38,399 nt of DNA from CAZGVW01 sp964529265. Lineage in GTDB: Bacteria > Planctomycetota > Phycisphaerae > Phycisphaerales > UBA1924. The DNA lies in assembly GCA_964529265.1 (NCBI GenBank), contig CAZGVW010000221.1, forward strand, positions 1 through 38,399, written 5' to 3'. The notes under the pieces were generated by a model. It was given only the letters and a program-made list of their open reading frames with translations. It was not told where the DNA came from and did no database searches. The translations under genes were made by a program, and so were the position numbers. Positions 16,984 through 24,807 of this stretch are shown here, one piece after another (within the stretch, counting starts at the first letter, position 1; every line of letters begins with the position of its first letter).

Positions 16984-18909
16984 ATGTCCGCATTGACCAG
17001 CCGCAAGCCGGCCCGCCGAACACGCCGCGGAGGCGCCCCGACGCTCATCATCGCCTCCCTCGGCATCCTCGCCGTGGGCGGGGCGGGCGCTTACTTCGCC
17101 CTTCAGAGGGGTGGCGCGGCGAGCGGAGTCGGCACGACCGAACTCCACCGGGTCGCCAAGACCTCGTTCGACATCACCGTGACCTCCAGCGGGGAACTCG
17201 AGGCGAAGCAGCAGAAGGAGGTCCGCTCCGAACTGGATTCTCCCGCGGCGATCGTCGAGCTCGTGCCCGAAGGGCAGAAGGTGAAGAAGGGCGACGTGCT
17301 CGTGCGGCTGTCGTCGGAGGAGATTGAGAACAAGCTGCAGGAGGAGACGCTGCGCGTCGAGGCGGCGCGGAGCGATTACATCAGCGCCAAGACGGCGTAC
17401 GACATCCAGGAGAATGACAACGACGCGGCGCAGCGCAAGGCTGAGCTCGACCTCGAACTCAAGGGCATTGAACTGACCAAGTTCAGGGAAGGCGACGACA
17501 AGAAGAGCCGGGACGAGTACTTGATCGCGATCAAGACGGCCGAGAAGGAACGAGATCTGAAGAAGGATCAGCACGAGAAGAACCAGCGCCTCTTCGAACG
17601 GCAGTTCGCGAGCAAGGACGAGGTTCAGCAGGGCGAGATCGCGCTGATCAGAGCCGAGGCAGCGCTTGAGACAGCGAAGCTTGATCTGTGGATTTACGAG
17701 CAGTATGAGTTCGACAAGCGGATGAAGGAGCTGACTTCGAACGTCTCCGAGGCCGAGGCGGCGCTGGAGCGCACGATCAAGCAGAATGAGCGCCAGCTCG
17801 CGAGCAAGGACGCCGATCGCATCAACAAGAAGCGCCAACTCGAGCTGCGCGAGGAGAACCTCGCCGACCTCCAGGAGCAGTTCGAAGCCTGCAGCATCGT
17901 CGCCGACAACGACGGCCTTGTGGTCTACGCCTCCAGCACCGGGCGCGGCCGCGGGTACGTGATGTTCGGCGGCGACGGGCCCATGCAGGTGGGCCGCACA
18001 GTGCGCCCGAATGAACTCATCATGATCCTCCCCTCCACCGGGCAGATGGTCGCCGCGGTGCGCGTGCATGAGAGCGTGGCCGGGCGCATTCAGCCCGGCC
18101 AGCCCGCCACCATCCGCGTCGAGGCTCTGCAGGGGCGGACCTTCCCCGGCAAGGTCGATTCCGTGAGCGTGCTCGCCGAATCCGATCCATGGCGCGACCC
18201 GAACACGCGCGAATACACGGTGAAAGTGCTGCTCGACCCCCTTGAAGAGGACGGCCCATCCTTCAAGCCCGCCATGCGGGCTGAGGCGCAGATCCTTCTG
18301 GGCGAGGTTGACGAATCGCTCGCGATTCCGATTCAGGCCGTGTTCCGCGATGGGGCGGTCGCCTTTGCGTACACACCCAAGGGCGGCAAGTTCGAGCGCA
18401 CGCCCGTGCGCACGGGCCGCCGCTCCGCCACGACGATCGAAGTGCTGGCCGGTCTCGACGAAGGCCAGCAGGTGCTCCTGCGCGAGCCGACGCCCGGCGA
18501 AGTGCTGGACACGAAGTGGGACGAAGCCACGCTCGCGGCCATGGCGCCGCAGGGCATGCAGGACATGATGCGCGGCGGCCGAGGGCGCCCGGCGAACGTC
18601 TCGGCGCCCGGCGAGGGCGGCGCGCCTCAGGGAATGACCGTCACCACCACCGGAGGTCCGGGGGGCCCGGGCGGAAACCAGCAGGTGATGAAGCTGGATC
18701 CGAACGATCCCAAGGTGAAGGAAATGATCCGCAAGGCGCGCGAGAGCGGAAACATGAAGATGGTGGGCCCCGGCGGCCAAGCCGCGCCGGCCGAAGGCGG
18801 CGCTGAGAAACCTGCTGAGGCGCCGGCGAAGTCCGGGCCGCAGTCAGCCTCGGGCGGCGAAGACGCCGCGCCGGCGGAGACGGCGCCGGCGAACAAGAGT
18901 AGCGAGTGA
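16984..18909 (+). CDS. HlyD/MacA-like membrane-fusion (periplasmic adaptor) protein
   Basis: A 641-residue protein. The ATG at 16984 lies five bases after GGAGG. A basic N terminus and one TM helix (about residues 20-40) anchor it in the inner membrane. A biotinyl-lipoyl-like half-motif 'ITVTSSGELEAKQQKEVRSE...VELVPEGQKVKKGDVLVRL' precedes a long coiled coil (roughly 105-300, rich in Lys, Glu, Asp). The second lipoyl half ('ACSIVADNDGLVVYA') and beta-barrel region ('QPATIRVEALQGRTFPGKVDSV') follow. The last ~110 residues form a low-complexity tail rich in Gly, Met, Pro and Ala, unusual for the family. It would bridge an inner-membrane pump to the TolC protein encoded before it. No ABC or RND pump gene is adjacent; the next gene is on the other strand. 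Confidence 0.88.
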   Translation: MSALTSRKPARRTRRGGAPTLIIASLGILAVGGAGAYFALQRGGAASGVGTTELHRVAKTSFDITVTSSGELEAKQQKEVRSELDSPAAIVELVPEGQKVKKGDVLVRLSSEEIENKLQEETLRVEAARSDYISAKTAYDIQENDNDAAQRKAELDLELKGIELTKFREGDDKKSRDEYLIAIKTAEKERDLKKDQHEKNQRLFERQFASKDEVQQGEIALIRAEAALETAKLDLWIYEQYEFDKRMKELTSNVSEAEAALERTIKQNERQLASKDADRINKKRQLELREENLADLQEQFEACSIVADNDGLVVYASSTGRGRGYVMFGGDGPMQVGRTVRPNELIMILPSTGQMVAAVRVHESVAGRIQPGQPATIRVEALQGRTFPGKVDSVSVLAESDPWRDPNTREYTVKVLLDPLEEDGPSFKPAMRAEAQILLGEVDESLAIPIQAVFRDGAVAFAYTPKGGKFERTPVRTGRRSATTIEVLAGLDEGQQVLLREPTPGEVLDTKWDEATLAAMAPQGMQDMMRGGRGRPANVSAPGEGGAPQGMTVTTTGGPGGPGGNQQVMKLDPNDPKVKEMIRKARESGNMKMVGPGGQAAPAEGGAEKPAEAPAKSGPQSASGGEDAAPAETAPANKSSE

Positions 18910-18942
18910 CCGGGTGTCTCAGAGGGGCGCCACGGTAAACGA

Positions 18943-18957
18943 GCGCGGATGCCGCGC
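18943..18957. terminator. Hairpin between convergent genes (possible bidirectional terminator)
   Basis: GCGCGG (18943-18948) and CCGCGC (18952-18957) form a 6-bp stem with a 3-base loop, in the 50 bases separating the ends of the HlyD-like gene and the HD-GYP-like gene. There is no U-tract on either side. Confidence 0.28.
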
Positions 18958-18959
18958 CA

Positions 18960-20186
18960 TCACGCCGCGTCCAGCCCGACTTCCTCGAGAATGAGCGAGA
19001 ACGCGCCGGGCTTCGCGGGGTAGAAGTTGTCCTTCAGCACGTCCTGGTCCTCGGCGATCGCGATCTGGAGATCGTGGCGCTGCCGCAGATCGAACTGCTC
19101 CGTCGGCGCGCCCTCTTCCGGCGCCGCGGCAAGGTCGCCGATCACCTGCACCACCGGCCGGCAGGGGTCATCGGTGGACCATTCAACCACCACGCCCCGC
19201 GCGCCGTTCGTCAGCGTCACGAGCGAGCCCGGCGCATAGGGCGGCGCCACGGCGAGCAGCGCGCGGTAGGTCATCGGATCGATGCGCCCGGCGTACTCAG
19301 GCCGCTGCATCATCTTCAACGCGCGCACCGCGGGTCGCGGCCACGGCTCGCCGAAGGGGTGGCGCAGACGGTCGTACAGGTCAGCCGTGGCGATGATGCG
19401 CGCGAAGACGTGAATGCGGCTGCCGGACAGGCCCTGCATCTCGCCGTTCTCGTCCTCGGAGTCGGGGAAGCCCTTGCCGTCGAAGCGCTGATGGTGGTGC
19501 AGGATGGCCGCGGCGGCGCTGGGCTCCACATGCCCCTTCACCATGTCGTAGCCGATCTGCACGTGGCGGCGCCATTCCGGGTCGGATTCGTCCCCTTCGC
19601 GGTCCCACCGCTCGCGGGCCGCCTTGTCGATCTCCAGCATCCCGACGTCGTGCAGCATGGCGCCGACGCCGAGGCTTTCCACGTTCTTCGCGAGGCTGGC
19701 CGGAAGGCGGCGCCGCTCCGCGACGAGGTAGCCGTCGAGTTTCAATCCCATCATCAGGCACAGGAACGCCACGCTGCACGAGTGGCGCAGCAGCGGCTTG
19801 TCCTTCCCGCCGATCTCGTGCAGGAACACCGCGGCGACCGGATCCTCCATCAGGCGGTTCAGGAACTCCTTCACCAGTTCCTTGTACGCCGCGTAGTCCA
19901 CGCGCGCGTGCACGCCCGCGATCACCGAATCGAAGACGGTCGAGATCGCGTTCGCGAGTTTCGCCTGCCCTTCGAGGATCTGCGGATTGATGTAGCGCCC
20001 CATGTACTCGAGGCCGGGATACCTGATCCAGATCTCGTTGAAGCCGAGTTGGCGCAGCCGCGTGATGGTCACGTCGTCGAGCAGGTGGCCCGATTGCAGC
20101 AACGTGTGATCCGGCTTGAGGGGGTGCCTCAGCGGGATCGCCAGGCTCATGCCCGGTGTGGCGCTGTTTATCGGGACACGCAGCAT
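18960..20186 (-). CDS. HD-GYP-type phosphohydrolase (putative c-di-GMP phosphodiesterase)
   Basis: A 408-residue cytoplasmic protein. The ATG at 20186 is preceded by GGAG about eight bases upstream. After an N-terminal ~130-residue domain (DUF3391-like in style), the metal-dependent HD domain shows His135, HD at 179-180, His208, HHQRFDGKGFP at 231-241 and Asp269. The HD-GYP consensus is HHExxDGxGYP, so this copy has Gln for Glu and Phe for Tyr in the signature. All expected metal-ligand His and Asp residues appear present. Family members hydrolyse cyclic di-GMP, which often controls exopolysaccharide and attachment. A C-terminal ~110-residue domain contains 'PGSLVTLTNGARGVVVEW', a small beta domain common after HD-GYP cores. 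It is separated from uvrC by 233 bases with short inverted repeats but no other gene. Confidence 0.85.
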   Translation of the reverse strand: MLRVPINSATPGMSLAIPLRHPLKPDHTLLQSGHLLDDVTITRLRQLGFNEIWIRYPGLEYMGRYINPQILEGQAKLANAISTVFDSVIAGVHARVDYAAYKELVKEFLNRLMEDPVAAVFLHEIGGKDKPLLRHSCSVAFLCLMMGLKLDGYLVAERRRLPASLAKNVESLGVGAMLHDVGMLEIDKAARERWDREGDESDPEWRRHVQIGYDMVKGHVEPSAAAAILHHHQRFDGKGFPDSEDENGEMQGLSGSRIHVFARIIATADLYDRLRHPFGEPWPRPAVRALKMMQRPEYAGRIDPMTYRALLAVAPPYAPGSLVTLTNGARGVVVEWSTDDPCRPVVQVIGDLAAAPEEGAPTEQFDLRQRHDLQIAIAEDQDVLKDNFYPAKPGAFSLILEEVGLDAA

Positions 20187-20419
20187 CGGGGTCTCCGGGG
20201 CCGCCGGGGCTGCCGGCGGGGCCGGGGGCGTTCCTGGCCGGTGGAAAGATCGGCCTCCCCGCCTCAGGCCTTTGACGCCGTCTGCCGAAGCCCGGGCAAT
20301 CCGGGCCGGATTACCCCGCGGCGGGAAACGGGATCACCACCAACAGGTGGGAGAACCACCCAAAGTGGGGGCAGCGTGCGAGGGGTCGAAGGCCCCCTCG
20401 TGGCGCGGCGCCGCCTCGC

Positions 20420-21856
20420 TCAGTCCGATTCCCCGATGGTCCGTTTCCGCCGCAGGATGTGGTGGTAGTGCTGGGCGAAGCGGTGGGCTTCGTCACGGAT
20501 GGCCTGGCAGAGGCGCAGGCCGGGGTTGTCTCGCCCGAGGCGGATGGGCTCGGCGCGCTGCTGGACGTAGATCAACTCCTCCTTCTTGGCGAGCGAGATC
20601 ACCATGGGAGGCTTCACGTCGAGCGTTTCGAAGGCCTCGAGCGCGGCGTGCAACTGTCCGAGGCCGCCATCGATGAGGATGACGTCGGGGTAGAGTTCGT
20701 TGCCGGCGCCCGCCTCGCGATAGCGGCGCGAGACGACTTCGCGGATGGCCATGTAGTCGTCGTTGTCCGCGGTGCGGACCTTGTAGCGGCGGTATTCGTT
20801 GCGCAGCGGGCGGCCGTCCACGAAGCACACCTTGCTGCCGACGGTTTCGCCGCCGTGGAGATGGGCGATGTCGATCGCTTCGAGGCAGCGGATGGCGCTG
20901 TCGAGGCCGAGCGTTTTCTGCAGGCTGCGCAGGCCCTTGCGGGCGTCGAAGTGGAGCGATTCGGTCTCGGGCTGCCAGCGGTGGGCTCGCTTGCCGCGGT
21001 CATCGAGTTTCTCGATGGCGCGGATCTGGTCGCGGAGCGTGGCGGCCCGCTCGAACTCGAGGCTCTTCGAGGCTTCGTCCATTTCAGCCCGCATGTCGCG
21101 CAGCATGGCGCTGCGGCGGCTCTCGATGAATCGGATGAACCGCTCGATGTCGCGGCGGTAGTCTTCTTTGGAGATCTTCGCGGCGCATGGCGCGGTGCAC
21201 TGGCCGATGGGATGAAGGATGCAGGGGCGGAAGAAGCGGAGCCTGTCATCGCCGGCGTTGATCTCGAGCGAGCACGTGCGGAACTTGAAGATGCGCTGGA
21301 GGAGTTGCACGGCCTCGCGCAGGGAGTACACGCTGGTGAAGGGCCCGATGATCTTCGCGCCCTTGAACTGCTCGTCACTCGGGGCGCGCGTGAGGTACAC
21401 GCCGGGAAAATCGTCCCGCATCGTGATCGCGAGATACGGGAAGGTCTTGTCATCGGTGAGACGGGCATTGAATCGCGGGCGCGTGTCCTTGATGAGCCGC
21501 GCTTCGGCGAGCAGCGCCTCCCACTCGCCTTCGCACTCGACGATCTCGAAATCGTGCACGACATCGAGCAGCGGCTGTTTCTTGGGGCCGAGGTCCGCGG
21601 AGGGAACGAAGTAGGAGCCGACGCGATCGCGCAGCCTCGCGGCTTTGCCGATGTACGCCACAACGCCCGCGTGGTCCTTCAGCAGGTAGACGCCGGGCCG
21701 ACGGGGCAGGAGCCGCGCCTTCTCGAGAAGGCGGGCGAGGCGCTGCTCGCGCCGCTCGCTGCCCCAGGGGGGCGGGGGGGCGTCGGGCGTGTGCGGCGGG
21801 AGCGGACCGCCGCCAAGCGTGAGATCGACCCCTGAGGCCTGATTTGATTCACTCAC
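20420..21856 (-). CDS. uvrC: UvrC-type excinuclease subunit, shortened
   Basis: A 478-residue protein starting at the ATG at 21856. The N-terminal GIY-YIG nuclease has GVYLLKD and AYIGKA (55-72). Cysteines 195, 212, 220 and 224 match the Fe-S cluster ligands of UvrC. The UVR helix pair (UvrB-binding) is near 256-285. The RNase H-like second nuclease has Asp329 in EAIDIAH, Asp367 in DDY, Asp396 in DGGLGQ and His458 in RDEAHRF. UvrC makes both incisions in nucleotide excision repair with UvrA and UvrB. Compared with ~600-residue UvrCs, about 115 residues between UVR and the RNase H core and the C-terminal (HhH)2 DNA-binding domain are missing. The nuclease residues remain, so it is probably functional but may bind DNA differently. 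Confidence 0.9.
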   Translation of the reverse strand: MSESNQASGVDLTLGGGPLPPHTPDAPPPPWGSERREQRLARLLEKARLLPRRPGVYLLKDHAGVVAYIGKAARLRDRVGSYFVPSADLGPKKQPLLDVVHDFEIVECEGEWEALLAEARLIKDTRPRFNARLTDDKTFPYLAITMRDDFPGVYLTRAPSDEQFKGAKIIGPFTSVYSLREAVQLLQRIFKFRTCSLEINAGDDRLRFFRPCILHPIGQCTAPCAAKISKEDYRRDIERFIRFIESRRSAMLRDMRAEMDEASKSLEFERAATLRDQIRAIEKLDDRGKRAHRWQPETESLHFDARKGLRSLQKTLGLDSAIRCLEAIDIAHLHGGETVGSKVCFVDGRPLRNEYRRYKVRTADNDDYMAIREVVSRRYREAGAGNELYPDVILIDGGLGQLHAALEAFETLDVKPPMVISLAKKEELIYVQQRAEPIRLGRDNPGLRLCQAIRDEAHRFAQHYHHILRRKRTIGESD

Positions 21857-21885
21857 GCCGGATCGTATGCAACCAGTTCGGGTTG

Positions 21886-21919
21886 AAAAAAAGAAGGGCG
21901 CGGCAGCAGGGCCGCGCCC
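21886..21919 (-). terminator. Rho-independent terminator of the secreted papain-like/dockerin gene
   Basis: On the minus strand a perfect 9-bp stem GGGCGCGGC/GCCGCGCCC (21896-21904 with 21911-21919) with a 6-base loop is followed by CTTC and seven T (21892-21886). It lies 27 bases after the stop of the upstream gene and 30 bases before the uvrC start, so uvrC needs its own promoter or readthrough. Confidence 0.85.
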
Positions 21920-21945
21920 TCCTCATTCGCCTGAGTGCAGCGGGA

Positions 21946-23211
21946 TCACCACTGCATTCCCCACACGCTCAGCAGCATGGCGAGATCGGCGCTATCGACG
22001 CTCCAATCGTCGTTGAGGTCGCACGGGCCGCCCTCGCTGCCCCAGTCGCCAAGGAGCGAGCTGAGATCGTGCGCATCCACGATGCCGTCCAGGTTGAAGT
22101 CGCCGCGAACCGGGATGGGCCCGTCGACGAATGCGGGCGGCACGATGGGAGGAGCGGGGTAGTCGAACTGCCGCGCTGGTTCGAAGTCCGGCGCGGTGAT
22201 GGAGATGGCGGCGGCGCTTCCTACCCCGACGTTGACGGAGAACGTCCATCGGCGCACAGCGCCGTCGTCGATGACGATGGCGGAGGCATCGTAGACGCCT
22301 GACTGCCCGTAGACGTGGGTAAACGTGACGGCCCCTTCATCGAACATGGCGCCATCGCCCCATTCGACCGAAGTGATTGCCTCTGCGGCCACGTTCTCAA
22401 GCGAGACCGTCAGCGCCGCTCCGGCTCCCACGGCGACGGGCCCGAGGGCCGCGTCTTCCACCGGCATGATGAGCTGGGTTGCGAGCCCCTGCGGATTGCC
22501 ATGCGCCATGATGATGAAGCCGTAGTAGCCGCCGCTGATGTACGCGGCGTCGGCGTCGCGCTGTGCGCCGATCTCCAGGGGCGTGTATTCATGCGGTTCA
22601 ATGTGCGCGACGCACAGGCGCACGCCATCGCCGATGGCCTGACCGCAGGAGTATGCTCCGATGATCTCGCCGAGCGTGTACGGGTCCGGGTAGCCGGCTC
22701 GATTGGTCGGGTTCGGGGTCGTGACGCCGCCGGTGCGGAGTTTCTGAGTCGCCCAGCCGGCGCAGTTGGTGCCGGGCCCGGCGGTCTGCGCGGGACAGAG
22801 CTGGTAGGTCGTGCCGTTGTTGATCTTGTTGGTGATCGCGGCCACGATCGCGTTGTACTGGGCCGCCGTCACGTTGTAGCAGACCTTGTGGGTGTGCTGG
22901 CGTCCGCTGTCGTCTCTTATGACGCCCGGGCTGTTGCGGGCGCCCTTTGCGCCGCTCTTGCCCGGGTACAGGCCGCCTTTCCACTCGGGGCCGTTGCCCT
23001 GGTCAAGCCCCACCCACGCGTGCCCGGCGCCGAACAGACCGGGCTTTTCGACGTAGAGGTAGACCTTGAGTTGCTGCGCTGCAGCAAGAGGCGCAACGAG
23101 CGCCCCCGCGAGGACGCCGCACGCGATCAATCGCGTGCGCGAGTGCGCGAGCCTTCGACCTGCGCGCAGAATCCACTTGGAGCAACATGTGCGCGTACTG
23201 ATGCCGTTCAT
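21946..23211 (-). CDS. Secreted papain-like (NlpC/P60-type) protein with PKD and dockerin-like domains
   Basis: A 421-residue protein. The ATG at 23211 follows a strong GGAGGTGA by about six bases. A signal peptide ends near AAA-QQ at 45. The first domain has a GHAWVGL motif (His64) ahead of a TNCAGWATQKL motif (Cys150). His before Cys resembles the circularly permuted papain-like fold (YaeF/YiiX or DUF4105 style), so an amidase, peptidase or acyltransferase is possible. A PKD-like beta domain follows ('VEWGDG ... FTHVYGQSGVYDASAIV'). Two dockerin-like calcium loops close the protein, DFNLDGIVDAHDLSSLLGDWG and DLNDDWSVDSADLAMLLSVWG. It is probably exported to the envelope or surface. The enzyme class is inference; domain order is visible. 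Confidence 0.82.
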   Translation of the reverse strand: MNGISTRTCCSKWILRAGRRLAHSRTRLIACGVLAGALVAPLAAAQQLKVYLYVEKPGLFGAGHAWVGLDQGNGPEWKGGLYPGKSGAKGARNSPGVIRDDSGRQHTHKVCYNVTAAQYNAIVAAITNKINNGTTYQLCPAQTAGPGTNCAGWATQKLRTGGVTTPNPTNRAGYPDPYTLGEIIGAYSCGQAIGDGVRLCVAHIEPHEYTPLEIGAQRDADAAYISGGYYGFIIMAHGNPQGLATQLIMPVEDAALGPVAVGAGAALTVSLENVAAEAITSVEWGDGAMFDEGAVTFTHVYGQSGVYDASAIVIDDGAVRRWTFSVNVGVGSAAAISITAPDFEPARQFDYPAPPIVPPAFVDGPIPVRGDFNLDGIVDAHDLSSLLGDWGSEGGPCDLNDDWSVDSADLAMLLSVWGMQW

Positions 23212-23583
23212 GAGAATCACCTCCATCTCCGAGCCGAGCGGGCCTGCTCCCACGCGGGAGCCTCCGCTCTCTGAATTGTCATTGAGTTCCCGGTCTCACA
23301 CCCCGCCGGTCGACGACGCCAAATCTGAAGAGCAGCAACGCCTGCGCCGGGTTCGATTTGCCGTGCGGATCGCGCAACCTCTTGTGTCGGCAGGGATGAA
23401 GGCTCGAGGCCTGCCGGCAGGCATCCCCTTGTGGCGGTGTCGCTTGTGGCAGTCAGGGCGGGACTCGCGCAGGCCGCCATGCCAAGTTGGCAGGGGATTC
23501 ATCGGCTCAGCCGACTCGCCCGAACCGGCGGCTGCGTGCGCAGAGCGCCCGTTTCTTCAGTATTGCAGGAATATGCTTCTCGA
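23212..23583. other. Divergent intergenic region with palindromes upstream of rtcB
   Basis: This 372-base region separates the secreted papain-like gene from rtcB. A hairpin GCTCCC/GGGAGC (23246-23261) lies in the leader of the minus-strand gene. Upstream of rtcB are a perfect 14-base palindrome GCCTGCCGGCAGGC (23409-23422) flanked by GGGATG/CATCCC (23393-23427), then TGCCAA-G-TTGGCA (23480-23492) and TCGGC-TCA-GCCGA (23502-23514). They could be operators or RNA stems. No protein gene is recognised, and no sigma-54 promoter matching the RtcR paradigm is clear. Confidence 0.4.
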
Positions 23584-24795
23584 ATGAGTGATCCATCACG
23601 CCGGTCTGGAAGCAAGTCTGCCCCCTGGCGCCAGTGGGGCGAGGATCTCGAAGCCGAGGCCATCAAGCAGATGGAGAACGCCTGCCGTCTGCCCGTTTCC
23701 GTGGCCGGGGCGCTGATGCCGGATGCCCACGTGGGCTATGGCCTGCCGATCGGCGGCGTACTGGCGACGGACAACGCCGTCGTGCCCTACGCCGTGGGCG
23801 TGGACATCGCCTGCCGCATGAAACTGACGGTGCTGGATGCGCCGGTGTCGCTCATTCGCTCGGAGGGCAAGCGTCTGGCCCGGGCGATCGAGGAGGAGAC
23901 CCGTTTCGGCATGGGCGCCTCGTGGGGCTCGAAGCCGCGTGAGCACGAGGTGCTGGACGACGACTGGTCGGTCTCACCCGTGACGCGGCAGATGCGGGAG
24001 AGGGCGATCGGGCAACTGGGCACGAGCGGCTCGGGCAACCACTTCGTGGAGTTCGGGACGCTGACGCTGGAGCGCGACGACCTCGGGCTGAAGGCGGGGG
24101 AGTATCTGGCGCTGCTTTCTCACTCCGGCAGCCGCGGACCGGGGGCGCGGGTGTGCGATCACTATTCGAAACTGGCGATGGAGCGGCATCCGGATCTGCC
24201 GAAGGAGCTGCGCTACCTGGCGTGGCTGGATCTCGACACGGCCGAGGGGCAGGAATACTGGGCGGCGACGGAGCTGATGGGCCGGTTCGCTTCGGCGAAT
24301 CACGCGGTGATTCACAAGCACGTCGCGAAGAATCTGAAGGCGAAGGTGATCGCGGGCGTGGAGAACCACCACAACTTCGCGTGGCGCGAGACGCATCGTC
24401 TGCCGGACGGCGCACGGCGGGAGGTGATCGTGCACCGCAAGGGCGCGACGCCCGCGGGCAAGGGCGTGCTCGGCGTGATTCCGGGGTCGATGGGGACTCC
24501 GGGGTTTGTCGTGCGCGGGCTCGGGAAGGAGGAATCGCTCGAATCCGCGGCGCACGGCGCGGGGCGGGTGATGTCGCGCCGCGCGGCGAGGAGTTCATTC
24601 GCGTGGGGCGATGTGAAGCGGAGTCTCGCGGAGAAGGGCGTGACGGTGCTGAGCGCGGGGATCGACGAGGTTCCCGGCGTGTACAAGGACATCGAGCGCG
24701 TGATGGCGCAGCAGCGCGACCTGGTGGAGATCGTGGCGCGCTTCGACCCGAAGATCGTGAAGATGGCGCCTGAGGGTGAGAAGGCGGAGGACTGA
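23584..24795 (+). CDS. rtcB: RtcB-family RNA ligase
   Basis: A 403-residue protein from the ATG at 23584, with a weak AGGA about 12 bases upstream; the frame runs further up, but conserved sequence begins here. RtcB joins RNA 3'-phosphate or 2',3'-cyclic phosphate ends to 5'-OH ends using GTP and Mn2+. Ligands and active residues are all seen: Asp74 and Cys77 in VGVDIACRM, His153 in GTSGSGNHF, His180 in SHSGSRG, His263 in NHHNFAW, HRKGAT at 284-289, PGSMGT at 300-305, and the guanylylated His324 in SAAHGAGR. It is a short member. No rtcA, archease or rtcR gene lies next to it. Its role could be tRNA repair or RNA damage recovery. It converges on the phosphoglycosyltransferase gene with an 8-base gap. 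Confidence 0.93.
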   Translation: MSDPSRRSGSKSAPWRQWGEDLEAEAIKQMENACRLPVSVAGALMPDAHVGYGLPIGGVLATDNAVVPYAVGVDIACRMKLTVLDAPVSLIRSEGKRLARAIEEETRFGMGASWGSKPREHEVLDDDWSVSPVTRQMRERAIGQLGTSGSGNHFVEFGTLTLERDDLGLKAGEYLALLSHSGSRGPGARVCDHYSKLAMERHPDLPKELRYLAWLDLDTAEGQEYWAATELMGRFASANHAVIHKHVAKNLKAKVIAGVENHHNFAWRETHRLPDGARREVIVHRKGATPAGKGVLGVIPGSMGTPGFVVRGLGKEESLESAAHGAGRVMSRRAARSSFAWGDVKRSLAEKGVTVLSAGIDEVPGVYKDIERVMAQQRDLVEIVARFDPKIVKMAPEGEKAED

Positions 24796-24807
24796 GCCTC
24801 GTCTCAG
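24792..24807. repeat. Inverted repeat spanning convergent stops of rtcB and the transferase gene
   Basis: CTGAG (24792-24796) and CTCAG (24803-24807) flank a 6-base loop and cover both stop codons. It is the only candidate for a shared terminator between these genes, and it is weak: a 5-bp stem without a T-run. Confidence 0.22.

Noticed and set aside
20298..20350. Small inverted repeats upstream of the HD-GYP gene (AATCC/GGATT, CCACC/GGTGG), considered as a c-di-GMP riboswitch
   Set aside because: The conserved core of GEMM-type riboswitches is not present, and the stems are short.
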